DNA of 64,000 nt. Origin: Ligilactobacillus faecis (GTDB taxonomy: Bacteria > Bacillota > Bacilli > Lactobacillales > Lactobacillaceae). The stretch covers positions 534,501 to 598,500 of the forward strand of contig NZ_CP123639.1 in assembly GCF_029889745.1 (NCBI RefSeq), read 5' to 3'. Both the position numbers and the translations under genes were made by a program. This document shows, piece by piece, positions 45,101 through 52,974 of this stretch (the stretch's first letter is position 1; each line of letters starts with the position of its first letter). The notes under the pieces were generated by a model. That model was not told where the DNA came from and did not search any database. It saw only the letters and a list, made by a program, of their open reading frames with translations.

Positions 45101-46776
45101 AAAAGATACCAATCTGCCCCAAGTTTTTGTTGACCAGTAGCTTTCAAAGCACCATCAAACGTATCAAAGTTGCGGGTAACGCCAGCGATCTTTTGTTGAC
45201 CGTAAAGCATCCAGCCATCTTGGTTATAATAAACGATCTTTTGTTGTTCTGGAATATATTGGTAGCCTCGTTGCATGGCCCCATTTTGGGCAAATAAGTA
45301 CCAATGTCCGTTGATCTTTTGTTGACCTGTCTTCATTGCCCCGTTGAAGGTATCGAAGTAACGTGTGGCATTATTGACCCATTGCCAACCATAAAGCATC
45401 CAACCGTCTTGATTATAGTAGACCGTTTTATTTTGTTCTTTGATCGTTTGGAGTCCCCGTTGCATAGCTCCGTTTTGATCAAATAAGTACCAATGACCAT
45501 TGATCAAACGTTGCCCTGTTGTCATCGCACCGTTGAAAGTATCAAAATAACGTGTGGCATTATCGATCCAGTGCCAGCCGTATTGCATTTGACCGTTAGC
45601 TGCGTAATAGACTGTCTTATTTTGTTCTGGGATCTTTACAAAGCCAGTCTTCATCGCGCCGTCAAATGTATCAAAGTTATACCAATTGTTATTGATCTTT
45701 TGTTGCCCATATTGCATTTGACCGTTTGGTGCATAGTAGACTGTTTTATTTTGTTCAGGGATCTTCACAAAACCTGTCTTCATCGCGCCGTCAAACGTAT
45801 CAAAGCTATACCAATTGTTATTGATCTTTTGTTGCCCATATTGCATCTTAGCTGTCGTAGGACTGTAGTAGACTGTCTTGTTTTGATCTTTGATATTTTG
45901 GAAACCAGTTAAAACTTTACCGTTGTTATCAAATAAGTACCAATTGTTGGCGATCTTTTGTTGACCTTTACCAACAAAGGCGCCAGTGACTTCGTTTGTT
46001 TGGTAAGTTTGCCCTGCGATCGTAACTGTCCCATGTTGCATTTGACCTTTTTCATTGTAGTAAACTAACTTATCTTGGTCTTTGATATATTGAACTCCAG
46101 TTTGCATCGCACCATCGAACGTATCAAATAAGTACCAGTCACCATTGATCTTTTGTTGACCGTATTGCATTTGATGATCAGTCGGATCGTAATAGACGAC
46201 CTTATTTTGCTCTGCGATCGTTTGGAACCCAGTCATGTAGTTTCCAGCGGTATCTTTTAAATACCAATTTCCGTTTTCTTTGACTTGAGTATAAGTTGGG
46301 GCTTCTTTAACTGGTGTAGTTGCATTTGTTGACGCAACGTCTTTTGTTTTTTGCGCTGTATCAGGCGTTTTTGTTTCTTCTGCTTGAATTGTAGCAGCAG
46401 GTGCCGCTACTGAAGTTGTTTGTGTTGGCGCCGTTTTTTCTGTTTGAGTTGTTTCACTTGCTGTTGTAGCTGACGCTTGCAGTTCATTTGTTTGAGCCTC
46501 AGTCGTTACTTCTTGTGGTGTTGCTTTTACATCTGTAGCAGCTACTGTTTGAGCCTCTTTTGTAGCCTCAGTCGTTGTTGCATCTGGTTTGGCAGTTTGT
46601 GTCGCAGTTTGCGTTGAAGCCGTTTGACTGACTGCTGTCGTTGCTTCGGCTTGTGTCGTCTCATCAGCTGAAACAGTCGTTGTCATCACTGTTCCAAGGG
46701 CAAAAGTCGTGATCGCTGCAAAGACCCACTTCTTACCAGCTTTATACATTTTGTAGTGAACTTTTCTTTCAAACAT
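42115..46776 (-). CDS. Secreted GH53 endo-beta-1,4-galactanase with wall-binding repeats
   Basis: This is a 1553-residue surface protein. The N-terminus has a KxYKxGKxW signal (KMYKAGKKW at about residues 9-17) and a cleavage site near VSADE. Residues 40-165 are Thr/Ala/Gln-rich. About 165-670 is a long array of aromatic choline/glucan-binding-type repeats (WYNFDTFDGAMKTG, GQQKINNNWY). Residues 675-815 resemble no domain I can name. A beta-type module follows (about 820-965), then the GH53 catalytic domain (about 1002-1400). Its acid/base Glu lies in QIGNEITNG (near 1141) and its nucleophile Glu in VVVLETGW (near 1272). A second copy of the beta-type module forms the C-terminus. There is no LPXTG; the repeats probably hold it to the wall. 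It should cleave arabinogalactan or galactan side chains of plant pectin. Confidence 0.9.
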   Translation of the reverse strand: MFERKVHYKMYKAGKKWVFAAITTFALGTVMTTTVSADETTQAEATTAVSQTASTQTATQTAKPDATTTEATKEAQTVAATDVKATPQEVTTEAQTNELQASATTASETTQTEKTAPTQTTSVAAPAATIQAEETKTPDTAQKTKDVASTNATTPVKEAPTYTQVKENGNWYLKDTAGNYMTGFQTIAEQNKVVYYDPTDHQMQYGQQKINGDWYLFDTFDGAMQTGVQYIKDQDKLVYYNEKGQMQHGTVTIAGQTYQTNEVTGAFVGKGQQKIANNWYLFDNNGKVLTGFQNIKDQNKTVYYSPTTAKMQYGQQKINNNWYSFDTFDGAMKTGFVKIPEQNKTVYYAPNGQMQYGQQKINNNWYNFDTFDGAMKTGFVKIPEQNKTVYYAANGQMQYGWHWIDNATRYFDTFNGAMTTGQRLINGHWYLFDQNGAMQRGLQTIKEQNKTVYYNQDGWMLYGWQWVNNATRYFDTFNGAMKTGQQKINGHWYLFAQNGAMQRGYQYIPEQQKIVYYNQDGWMLYGQQKIAGVTRNFDTFDGALKATGQQKLGADWYLFSNDGKVLTGFQNIKDQNKTVYYSPTTAKMQYGQQKINNNWYNFDTFDGAMKTGFVKIPEQNKTVYYAPNGQMQYGWQEIADDKYYFDTFDGAMYTGSHNIDGKDYTFDAKGRLLPMTTQAYREQIAQEIAKKIETTTGQKIDHDWDNQNDNYLAYSVHDVAQLVARSNLAATSEAVQTNLKNNALFTGKADVVWVKSYTQSDKEKGLQNIVADFMQAYPALSDLSKTALGVGVKETENGMNVAVVVFTLGDNTSSQVQTTTSPVTVTVSDVYTAPGVNITAKDGLTPGSVLETADLRSFKIPESLLTGPKGEKISEQNLNMIFSSLAGNESGLEGQKTYEGTDGNVYHYVFWLNDKVDGQTVGKQAVFLAANKDTVYGGPIKVSYSATLTWGAPVAPETPAAGTPTSQMTTEQIDLAYKTGTDTGLRYDAVKVEPIAGMTSDMIRGVDIGSYQSLIDAGVKFYDFAGNEAPIYKVLADAGVNWIRLRVWNDPFDAENETYAGGACSEANVVKMAKDASKYGLKVLLDFHYSDFWADPAKQPLPKAWVDQSGDALAKSVYNYTSKVLGDLKATGVDVGMVQIGNEITNGVFGIYSNRDRGESYLDVWGNKQKAALISQYLNAGSQAVRKVLPNAQIAIQLETPNVTKYRNIMTALKNNNVDYDLLGTSYYPFWSTHDGNGWYKDFNMGWGANTPKSLEGVQMLAKDEFGKKVVVLETGWINNVRDSDGTGNSIGADSEIQAYSHDPQGQVDAMSDMYKALVAQGGLGGFWWEPAWIPVKAGWENWQYNKDASDKYGTGWASKHAVGYAPDSVMYYEGKPTWGGSTWDNVALFDDLGYPLQSLKMYNGFLTGYETPKAPEKVSSSVAFKVDKIWNSDNVQLKDALNVGDTVSANEVSNALSESAQALLRGEEGQALGQTNLEKIGSGLGGVTTALEGNKTYYTATGEAYHYVFWLAEGKTAEQKAWNFYNDNQTAKYGETLTAKVEATVTWGEAKA
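45800..46170. repeat. Repeat block shared with 47230-47610 (galactanase gene copy)
   Basis: About 370 bases encoding the GTVTIAGQTYQTNE module and flanking repeats are nearly identical, with only scattered base changes, to a block in the GH25 gene. The atypical module occurs once in each gene, so the two copies must share a recent origin. Confidence 0.8.
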
Positions 46777-46831
46777 TATCTCTTTCGCTACTTTTTTATT
46801 AAAGTAGCTTTCTGACCTCTTTTCTTCTAAA

Positions 46832-49786
46832 TTATTTCATTGCACCGGTGACTGGATCAAAGTAATACTTTTTCCCAGCAATGGTCTGTTCGCCATAAAG
46901 CATTTGACCATTTACATCGTAGTAAACTGTTTTATTTTGTTCTGGAATTTTCACAAAACCTGTCTTCATCGCACCATCAAATGTATCAAAGTTGTACCAA
47001 TGGCCGTTGATCTTTTGTTGACCGTATTGCATTTGGCCATTGCCACTATAGTAAACTGTTTTATTTTGTTCTGGAATTTTCACAAAACCTGTCTTCATCG
47101 CACCATCAAATGTATCAAAGTTGTACCAATGGCCGTTGATCTTTTGTTGACCGTATTGCATTTGACCGTTTGGTGCATAGTAGACTGTTTTATTTTGCTC
47201 TGGGATCTTCACAAAGCCAGTCTTCATCTTACCGTCAAACGTATCAAAGTTATACCAACTGTTATTGATCTTTTGTTGACCATATTGCATCTTAGCTGTT
47301 GTAGGACTGTAGTAGACTGTCTTGTTTTGTTCTTTGATATTTTGGGAACCAGTTAAAACTTTACCGTTGTTATCAAATAAGTACCAATTGTTGGCGATCT
47401 TTTGTTGACCTTTACCAACAAAGGCGCCAGTGATTTCATTTGTTTGGTAAGTTTGCCCTGCGATCGTAACTGTCCCATGCTGCATTTGACCTTTTTCGTT
47501 GTAGTAAACTAACTTATCTTGGTCTTTGATATATTGGACTCCTGTTTGCATCGCACCATCGAACGTATCAAATAAGTACCAGTCACCATTGAGCTTTTGT
47601 TGACCGTATTGCATTTGTCCATTGCCATTATAGTAGACTGTCTTATTTTGCTCTGGAATTTTCACAAAACCGGTCTTCATCGCACCGTCAAATGTATCAA
47701 AGTTGTACCAATGACCATTGATCTTTTGTTGGCCATATTGCATTTGTCCATTGCCATTATAGTAGACTGTCTTATTTTGCTCTGGAATTTTCACAAAACC
47801 GGTCTTCATCGCACCGTCAAACGTATCAAAGTTGTACCAATGACCATTGATCTTTTGTTGACCGTATTGCATCCAGCCATCTTGGTTATAGTAGACTGTT
47901 TTATTTTGCTCTGGGATTCGCACAAAACCGGTCTTCATCGCACCATCAAACGTATCAAAGTTATACCAATTACCATTGATCTTTTGTTGACCGTATTGCA
48001 TCCAACCTTCTTGGTTATAGTAGACTGTTTTATTTTGTTCTGGGATATATTGAAGACCACGTTGCATCTCACCGTTGTCGTTGAATAAATACCAGTGACC
48101 ATTGATCTTTTGTTGACCTACAGCCATTTTCCCGTCAAATGTATCAAAATAATGTGTTGTATTACCGATCCATTGCCAACCGTAGACCATTTGCCCTTTA
48201 TCATTGTAGTAGACGGTCTTATTTTGTTCTGGGATCTTCACAAAGCCAGTCTTCACCGCACCCGTTGTAGCGTCAAAATTGTACCAGTAGCCTGCGATCT
48301 TTTGTTGACCGTATTGCATCTGACCATTTGTTGCATAATAAACAGTCTTGTTTTGTTCTGGGATCTTCACAAAGCCAGTCTTCATCGCACCCGTTGTGGT
48401 GTCAAAATTGTACCAATGACCATCGATCTCTTGTTGACCATATTGCATCTGACCATTTGGAGCATAGTAATGCGTCATGTCATCTACTTTTTGGAGACCT
48501 GTCAAATACTCGCCTGTCTCGTCATCAACTAAATACCAATGTCCGTCTTTATTGACTTGAGAAGCAGTGTTAGCTGTCTTAGAACCTAACAATAGACCGT
48601 TGAAATCAGTCGAAAGATCGAGCGTCCCCATCGCTTCACGCCCTGGAATATATGCTGTCGAAGAAAATTGCCAAGCACCATAACCTTCGGCACGCCATTT
48701 CTTTTCGTAATAACCATCACGCACAGGTTCATATGGGTATTGAGCTAACCACGTTTTATCTTTGCCAACGGTGTTGATCGCAGCATCACGATAGAGGTAG
48801 CTACCAGATGTATATACCCCGTGGTTCTTATAACCAGCTTCGGCTAAAGCACTCCAAAAATGATTTAGATTATCAGCAATATTGACACTATATGTGCTTT
48901 CATCTTCCATATCAGCAAAAATAAGTGTATCTTTAGCTAGATCTAATTTTTGTAAAGTCGTTGCCATATGTTGTCCTTCGGCATAACCACTTGAGGCATT
49001 ATCAAAGGTCGCATAGTGGTAAACAGAAATGTTGAGCCCAGCTTCACGCGCCTCATGGATCTGCTTTTGGGCTGCTGGATTGACATAACTTGTCCCTTCA
49101 GTCGTCTTGACGATGACAGAACTTACGCCAAGCTCTTTTAATTTATTAAAATCATCTTGTGTCATCCATGATTGATAAGAAGCGACATCAACTGCGTCAC
49201 CTTTTACATATTGTGGATCCCCGATCGGAAAATGTGCAGGTGTGTCAGTCGCACGTGTAGTCGCTTTTGAAGTCTCTGCTGTTTGCGTAGCTTCAGCAGT
49301 CGCAACAGTTGTTACTTCAGCTGTTTTATTATCTGCTGCGCTATCTTGTGAAGCTGTTGTCTCAGCCTTAGTATCTGCTGGTGCTTGTGTGCCCGCGTTT
49401 TTTTGCGCGTCTAAATTTTGCTGTGCATCTACCACAGTCGTTTGTTCTTTATTTTCATTTGAGACAGTAGCAGTCGCTTCTGTTTGAGGTGTCGCAGTCG
49501 TTTCTGCTTCTGTTTGTTCTGCTGTAGTTGTAACGTTATCTGCTGTTGCCTTTTGTTGACCGCTTTGCGTTGTTAAAAGATCGCTTGCAACTTGTTGGCT
49601 ATTTGGTTCAGCCGTTACTTGTTGTTGAACTTGGGTTTGTTTCGCAACTTGATCGGCTTTAACGCTTTGTTCAGTATACATTCCAGCCGAAAATGCCATC
49701 ACAGTCAAACTTGAAGCAACGAGTAACTCTTTTTTATGTAATTTTTTATATTCAAAAAGAGCCTTCTTTTTACGTCTATAATCCAT
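46832..49786 (-). CDS. Secreted GH25 muramidase with wall-binding repeats
   Basis: This is a 984-residue surface protein. A long, positively charged signal peptide ends near SVKAD (about residue 45). A Gln/Thr/Ala-rich linker runs to about 190. The GH25 lysozyme domain covers about 195-400 (VDVASYQSW, FADMEDES, and the C-terminal FNGLLLG) and contains the catalytic Asp/Glu residues expected in the family. The remaining 580 residues are some two dozen aromatic repeats of the type GQQKINGHWYNFDTFDGAMK. It should cut the MurNAc-GlcNAc bond of peptidoglycan and may be an autolysin or bacteriolysin. The start has AGAAAGGA upstream. It is the first gene of a pair with the galactanase gene, separated by only 55 bases. 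Confidence 0.92.
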   Translation of the reverse strand: MDYRRKKKALFEYKKLHKKELLVASSLTVMAFSAGMYTEQSVKADQVAKQTQVQQQVTAEPNSQQVASDLLTTQSGQQKATADNVTTTAEQTEAETTATPQTEATATVSNENKEQTTVVDAQQNLDAQKNAGTQAPADTKAETTASQDSAADNKTAEVTTVATAEATQTAETSKATTRATDTPAHFPIGDPQYVKGDAVDVASYQSWMTQDDFNKLKELGVSSVIVKTTEGTSYVNPAAQKQIHEAREAGLNISVYHYATFDNASSGYAEGQHMATTLQKLDLAKDTLIFADMEDESTYSVNIADNLNHFWSALAEAGYKNHGVYTSGSYLYRDAAINTVGKDKTWLAQYPYEPVRDGYYEKKWRAEGYGAWQFSSTAYIPGREAMGTLDLSTDFNGLLLGSKTANTASQVNKDGHWYLVDDETGEYLTGLQKVDDMTHYYAPNGQMQYGQQEIDGHWYNFDTTTGAMKTGFVKIPEQNKTVYYATNGQMQYGQQKIAGYWYNFDATTGAVKTGFVKIPEQNKTVYYNDKGQMVYGWQWIGNTTHYFDTFDGKMAVGQQKINGHWYLFNDNGEMQRGLQYIPEQNKTVYYNQEGWMQYGQQKINGNWYNFDTFDGAMKTGFVRIPEQNKTVYYNQDGWMQYGQQKINGHWYNFDTFDGAMKTGFVKIPEQNKTVYYNGNGQMQYGQQKINGHWYNFDTFDGAMKTGFVKIPEQNKTVYYNGNGQMQYGQQKLNGDWYLFDTFDGAMQTGVQYIKDQDKLVYYNEKGQMQHGTVTIAGQTYQTNEITGAFVGKGQQKIANNWYLFDNNGKVLTGSQNIKEQNKTVYYSPTTAKMQYGQQKINNSWYNFDTFDGKMKTGFVKIPEQNKTVYYAPNGQMQYGQQKINGHWYNFDTFDGAMKTGFVKIPEQNKTVYYSGNGQMQYGQQKINGHWYNFDTFDGAMKTGFVKIPEQNKTVYYDVNGQMLYGEQTIAGKKYYFDPVTGAMK
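47230..47610. repeat. Repeat block shared with 45800-46170 (muramidase gene copy)
   Basis: Counterpart of the block in the galactanase gene. Within this gene the 138-base unit around GFVKIPEQNKTVYY is also repeated several times with almost no changes, for example 46930-47060, 47060-47190, 47640-47780 and 47780-47900. Confidence 0.8.
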
Positions 49787-49888
49787 ACTTAGCTAGATCC
49801 TTTCTCTTAAACAAAATTTAATATTCAAGCGTATTTACGTGGCTATTATAACATTTTCTTAATATTTTATGTAGAGATAATTCTAGAA

Positions 49889-49917
49889 TTGCATTTTCAA
49901 GGTTTTCTTTCTATACT
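49889..49917 (+). promoter_or_regulatory. Promoter of the queT operon
   Basis: TTGCAT (49889-49894) and TATACT (49912-49917) are separated by 17 bases and lie just upstream of the riboswitch. Confidence 0.65.
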
Positions 49918-49923
49918 ATAGTC

Positions 49924-49967
49924 TTGGTGGTTCGTGACCATCCCACCGTAATAAAAAACTAGGAGAG
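49924..49967 (+). promoter_or_regulatory. preQ1-I riboswitch in front of queT
   Basis: The P1 stem GGTGG/CCACC encloses a loop beginning TTCGTGACCATCC, followed by the A-rich tail ATAAAAAACTAGGAG that holds the ribosome site. Order, spacing and the tail sequence match the class I preQ1 aptamer (compare the classic GGTTC...CCC plus AAAAAACTAAGG pattern). The overlap with the ribosome site implies translational control: preQ1 binding hides AGGAG and lowers synthesis. Confidence 0.8.
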
Positions 49968-49975
49968 ATTTTTTT

Positions 49976-50464
49976 ATGTCAAATACTGCAACTAAGACGC
50001 TCGAATTAGCTAAAGTCGGCGTCGTCGCCGCTTTATACGTCGCTTTTACTTTGATCAACCCTTTGAGTTTTGGAGCTGTCCAACTGCGCTTTTCTGAACT
50101 ATTTAATAATTTTTCTGTTTTCAATAAGCGCTATATTTGGGCAGTAACTCTTGGCTGTGCGATCGCTAATCTATTTTCGCCTTTAGGGATCGTTGATGTG
50201 ATCTTTGGTTCTTTGGGAACTTTAGTCATGACATCTTTAAGTTACTTTGTAACGCGTAAAATGACCTCAGTTCCGAAAAAATTGATCTGTTGTGTTTTGA
50301 TCTGTACGTTGATGTCTTGGAGCGTTGCTTTAGAATTATACTTTGTCAGCGGTCTACCATTTTGGGCAACATACCTCTCAGTTGGGGCCGGCGAATTTAT
50401 CTCGATGGCTCTTGGAGCAGTTGTCGTTTATCTTCTGAATAAGACTGTTGACCTGACAAAATAA
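49976..50464 (+). CDS. queT: QueT-family queuosine-precursor ECF transporter S component
   Basis: This is a 162-residue membrane protein with five to six helices. VAALYVAFTLINPLSFGAVQLRFSE, split across helix 1 and its loop, is the characteristic QueT start, followed by IANLFSPLGIVDVIFGSLGT. QueT proteins are substrate-binding subunits that use a shared energy-coupling factor to import preQ1/preQ0. The preQ1-I riboswitch directly upstream strongly supports this assignment. It is the first gene of a three-gene operon. Confidence 0.94.
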   Translation: MSNTATKTLELAKVGVVAALYVAFTLINPLSFGAVQLRFSELFNNFSVFNKRYIWAVTLGCAIANLFSPLGIVDVIFGSLGTLVMTSLSYFVTRKMTSVPKKLICCVLICTLMSWSVALELYFVSGLPFWATYLSVGAGEFISMALGAVVVYLLNKTVDLTK

Positions 50465-50476
50465 TGAGGTGAAAAA

Positions 50477-50704
50477 ATGACTTTTGAAGAGATCTTACCT
50501 GCTTTAAAAGCTGGAAAAAAAGCTGTTCGGACCAAAGGTTGGGGCGCAAGTGAAGAATATATTTTTGTCGTCTCCGATGACACTCTAGCTGGTGAAAAGA
50601 TCAATCCATATTTGATGATCCGCACACAAGAAGAACCAGCACTTTCTCAATTTATGCCAACTTCGTGTGATGTTTTAGCCGATGATTGGGAGCTTGTCGA
50701 CTGA
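50477..50704 (+). CDS. DUF2829-family small protein (Tad2-like, anti-Thoeris sponge family)
   Basis: This is a 75-residue soluble protein. The start ALKAGKKAVRTKGWGASEEY, the central NPYLMIRTQEE and the C-terminal DVLADDWELVD match the DUF2829 pattern (a GKKVxRxGW-type N-terminus and a DxxAxDW end). DUF2829 includes Tad2, a phage protein that sequesters cyclic-nucleotide immune signals and blocks Thoeris defence. Here it is not in a prophage: it lies 12 bases after queT with the ribosome site GAGGTG, and its stop overlaps the next start (TGATG). Function in this setting is unknown. A nucleotide-binding role is the most that the family supports. Confidence 0.82.
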   Translation: MTFEEILPALKAGKKAVRTKGWGASEEYIFVVSDDTLAGEKINPYLMIRTQEEPALSQFMPTSCDVLADDWELVD

Positions 50705-51462
50705 TGAGCCAATACCAGGAATTTTCAACAAAAGTCGTTGGCGGAACTGGTGTCGCTTCTGGGATCGGGTTAGCACAAGCAGAAGCTTTTTTACAAAATG
50801 GAGCAACTTTCTTTGGAGCTGATCTCCAAGAGACAAAAGAGCTTAAAGCTTTGCAACAAAGCTACCCTGATACTTTTCATTTTTTCAAATGCGATGTCCG
50901 TAAAAGAGATGAACTTCAGGCTTTTGCCAAAAAAGTTTTGCAACAAGCTGGTCAGATCGACATCTTGCTCAATACGGCTGGGATCTTGGATGCTTACCGT
51001 CCGACTCTTGAAACAAGTGAAGAACTCTGGGATGATATTTTCAACACAAATCTAAAGAGTATCTTTTTACTAACAAATGAATTCTTACCCACGATGCTGG
51101 CGCAAAAAAGAGGTACGATCATCAATATGGCTTCGATCGCAGGTCTCGTTGCTGGTGGTGGGGGGGCAGCTTATACCGCTAGTAAACATGCGATCATTGG
51201 TTATACAAAACAACTTGATCTAGATTATGCACCAGTGATCCGGGCTAACTGCCTTGCCCCAGGTGCGATCAAAACGCCGATGAATCAGGCCGATTTTTTA
51301 GGGGAAGCTTTGATGGCTAAAGAAGTCGCCCAAGAAACTCCTGCCAAACGTTGGGCCCAGCCAGAAGAAGTCGCTCAGGCAACTTTATTTTTAGCCAGTC
51401 AAGCAGCAGACTACATTCACGGTGTTACTTTACCGCTTGATGGTGGTTGGCTTGAAAAATAA
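50704..51462 (+). CDS. Short-chain dehydrogenase/reductase (SDR family)
   Basis: This is a 252-residue classical SDR from the ATG at 50704, whose A is the last base of the preceding stop codon; this gives translational coupling. The longer frame from 50686 lies inside the DUF2829 gene. The cofactor motif GGTGVASGIGLA, the catalytic YTASKHA (Tyr-x-x-x-Lys) and Ser in INMASIAG are present. Relatives are fabG-like 3-oxoacyl or alcohol dehydrogenases, often annotated as 3-oxoacyl-ACP reductase. Its substrate is unknown. Being third in the preQ1-regulated operon is unusual. Confidence 0.88.
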   Translation: MSQYQEFSTKVVGGTGVASGIGLAQAEAFLQNGATFFGADLQETKELKALQQSYPDTFHFFKCDVRKRDELQAFAKKVLQQAGQIDILLNTAGILDAYRPTLETSEELWDDIFNTNLKSIFLLTNEFLPTMLAQKRGTIINMASIAGLVAGGGGAAYTASKHAIIGYTKQLDLDYAPVIRANCLAPGAIKTPMNQADFLGEALMAKEVAQETPAKRWAQPEEVAQATLFLASQAADYIHGVTLPLDGGWLEK

Positions 51463-51467
51463 AAACT

Positions 51468-51516
51468 AAAGAAGCTACGCAACTAGTTATAAAAACTAAT
51501 TGCGTAGCTTCTTTTT
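51468..51516. terminator. Bidirectional terminator between the SDR gene and degV
   Basis: AAAGAAGCTACGCAA and TTGCGTAGCTTCTTT form a perfect 15-bp stem extended by AGTT/AACT. It serves both convergent genes. Confidence 0.88.
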
Positions 51517-52363
51517 AAGCATAGATCCAACTGATCAACAAACTTTTTTCACCCGTATGGACTCGGATCGAAGGCTTAAGTCGCGCTACAGTAAACGTTG
51601 CAGTCGGTAAGTCTTGTTTGAAACGCTCGAGCCATTTATCGGCTAATTCACTTGAACCGACATCATACATCAACATCAACTGAAGCTCAGTCGGATCAGC
51701 TTGAGCGATCTGTTCTAAAACTTTTTGGTAAACTTTTTTCATGCGCATCCCTGTGTCTAACACGGCAAGCTTCCCATCGTCAGTAAATTCAAGTAATGTT
51801 TTCAAATGCAAAAGTGCATTTGAAAAAGCAGGCGTTCCGTTGGATACGTAACCTGTCTTTTTTAAATTTTTGATGTTATCGATCACGATCGTTTGTGTTT
51901 TAGCTCTTAGCTCTTCTAAAGCTAAGATGATCTGAGCTGGACTTTTTTCTAACAGTGCTAATTTTGCCGCATAGCGGACCATTTGCGCTTGTGCTGCTCC
52001 AGTTGTATGTGAATCAAAGATCTTCACTTCCAAAGCCCGTTCTTTTAAGGCTGCATAAGAGCGCAAGTTGTCGTCTAACCCAGTGATCCCATTTGAAAGA
52101 TGGATGCAGATCACTGTCTCATAACCAGCTTGGGCCAACTCTTGCATCGCCTCTGCGATCAACTCTAAAGAGACTGGCGCAATATTGATACTTTCTTTTG
52201 TTTGCTCAGCTAAGCTAAAAAGCTCTTCATCTGCTAGATCTTGGCCTTCAAAATATGTTTTTTGTCCGATCAAAAGTGGTAACGCTAAAAGTTTGACTCC
52301 GAGTTTTTTAGCCTCGGCTGGGGTCAACCCAGTCGAACTATCAGTCAAAATTGCTGTTCTCAT
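51515..52363 (-). CDS. DegV-family fatty-acid-binding protein
   Basis: This is a 282-residue protein of the FakB/DegV family. The N-terminal DSSTGLTPAEAKKLGVKLLA and the central CIHLSNGITGLDDNLRSYA, followed by FDSHTTGAAQAQMV, form the two-domain fatty-acid pocket. These proteins present fatty acids to the kinase FakA for incorporation into phospholipid. Gram-positive genomes carry several paralogues. The gene appears monocistronic. Confidence 0.9.
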   Translation of the reverse strand: MRTAILTDSSTGLTPAEAKKLGVKLLALPLLIGQKTYFEGQDLADEELFSLAEQTKESINIAPVSLELIAEAMQELAQAGYETVICIHLSNGITGLDDNLRSYAALKERALEVKIFDSHTTGAAQAQMVRYAAKLALLEKSPAQIILALEELRAKTQTIVIDNIKNLKKTGYVSNGTPAFSNALLHLKTLLEFTDDGKLAVLDTGMRMKKVYQKVLEQIAQADPTELQLMLMYDVGSSELADKWLERFKQDLPTATFTVARLKPSIRVHTGEKSLLISWIYA

Positions 52364-52444
52364 TTGTCACATACCTATCTTTAAACTATTTTCGCAGACT
52401 AAAAAAGCCTAACTAACTCATTCTAACATATCTCTTTGACCCTG

Positions 52445-52963
52445 TTACAGCGCTAATGTCCATAACGTCAAAGGAAGTGTTTTTTCAGCTAAAACAGTCG
52501 TCGTCTCTTGCTTAGGTAAAAAACCTTGGCATCTCAAAAAGTGCTTGGCATTTTCATCTGTGCTCAAGCTTGAAGCAAGCATCGTTGTATAACCTTCACG
52601 CTTTAAACAACTTCTTAAAACTTGCATGACTTTGGTAGCTTTACCTTGACCTAAATGCTTTTTAGCGCCGATCACGAGACCTAAAAAAGCACTTTGTGTT
52701 TTAGGATAGTCCAAAACAAGGTCGACGATCAAGACCAATTCGTCTGCTTCATAAAAACCTAAATAAAATTTTTGTTCGGGAAAAACACCCGCAGGTAAAG
52801 TCGTCAGATCGGCTAAAACATCTGCTTTTGTTAATTCATGCGCTAAAAACTGAGCGTGATAAGCTGGATGCTCTTTTTGCAGAGCATAGATCTCTTCTAA
52901 CTCAGCCTGCGTAAGTAACTTGACTTGATATGGTGTCAATAACTCTAAACGTTTGAGTAACAT
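52445..52963 (-). CDS. GNAT-family N-acetyltransferase
   Basis: This is a 172-residue protein. The acetyl-CoA-binding region can be seen in FLGLVIGAKKHLGQGKATKVMQ, where HLGQGKA is the Q/RxxGxA pyrophosphate loop, and in the C-terminal FLRCQGFLP. The acceptor substrate is not evident. It lies 11 bases after terC and is probably co-transcribed with it. Confidence 0.85.
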   Translation of the reverse strand: MLLKRLELLTPYQVKLLTQAELEEIYALQKEHPAYHAQFLAHELTKADVLADLTTLPAGVFPEQKFYLGFYEADELVLIVDLVLDYPKTQSAFLGLVIGAKKHLGQGKATKVMQVLRSCLKREGYTTMLASSLSTDENAKHFLRCQGFLPKQETTTVLAEKTLPLTLWTLAL

Positions 52964-52974
52964 CTTTTATTCCT

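Noticed and set aside
46904-48120. The regularly spaced DNA repeats as a CRISPR array
   Set aside because: The units are in-frame protein repeats of about 138 bases encoding aromatic wall-binding modules; there are no unique spacers and no cas genes.
44806-48532. Several plus-strand frames of 60-163 codons opposite the two wall-protein genes
   Set aside because: They are antisense shadows produced by the repeats and share the repeat period; none has a convincing start.
49924-49967. A preQ1-II (COG4708-type) riboswitch
   Set aside because: The short stem, the GGTTC-type loop start and the A-rich tail into the ribosome site fit class I much better.
50477-50704. A prophage or defence island around the Tad2-like gene
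   Set aside because: Neighbouring genes are housekeeping types (queT, SDR, degV) and no integrase, phage structural gene or Thoeris gene is seen in the window.
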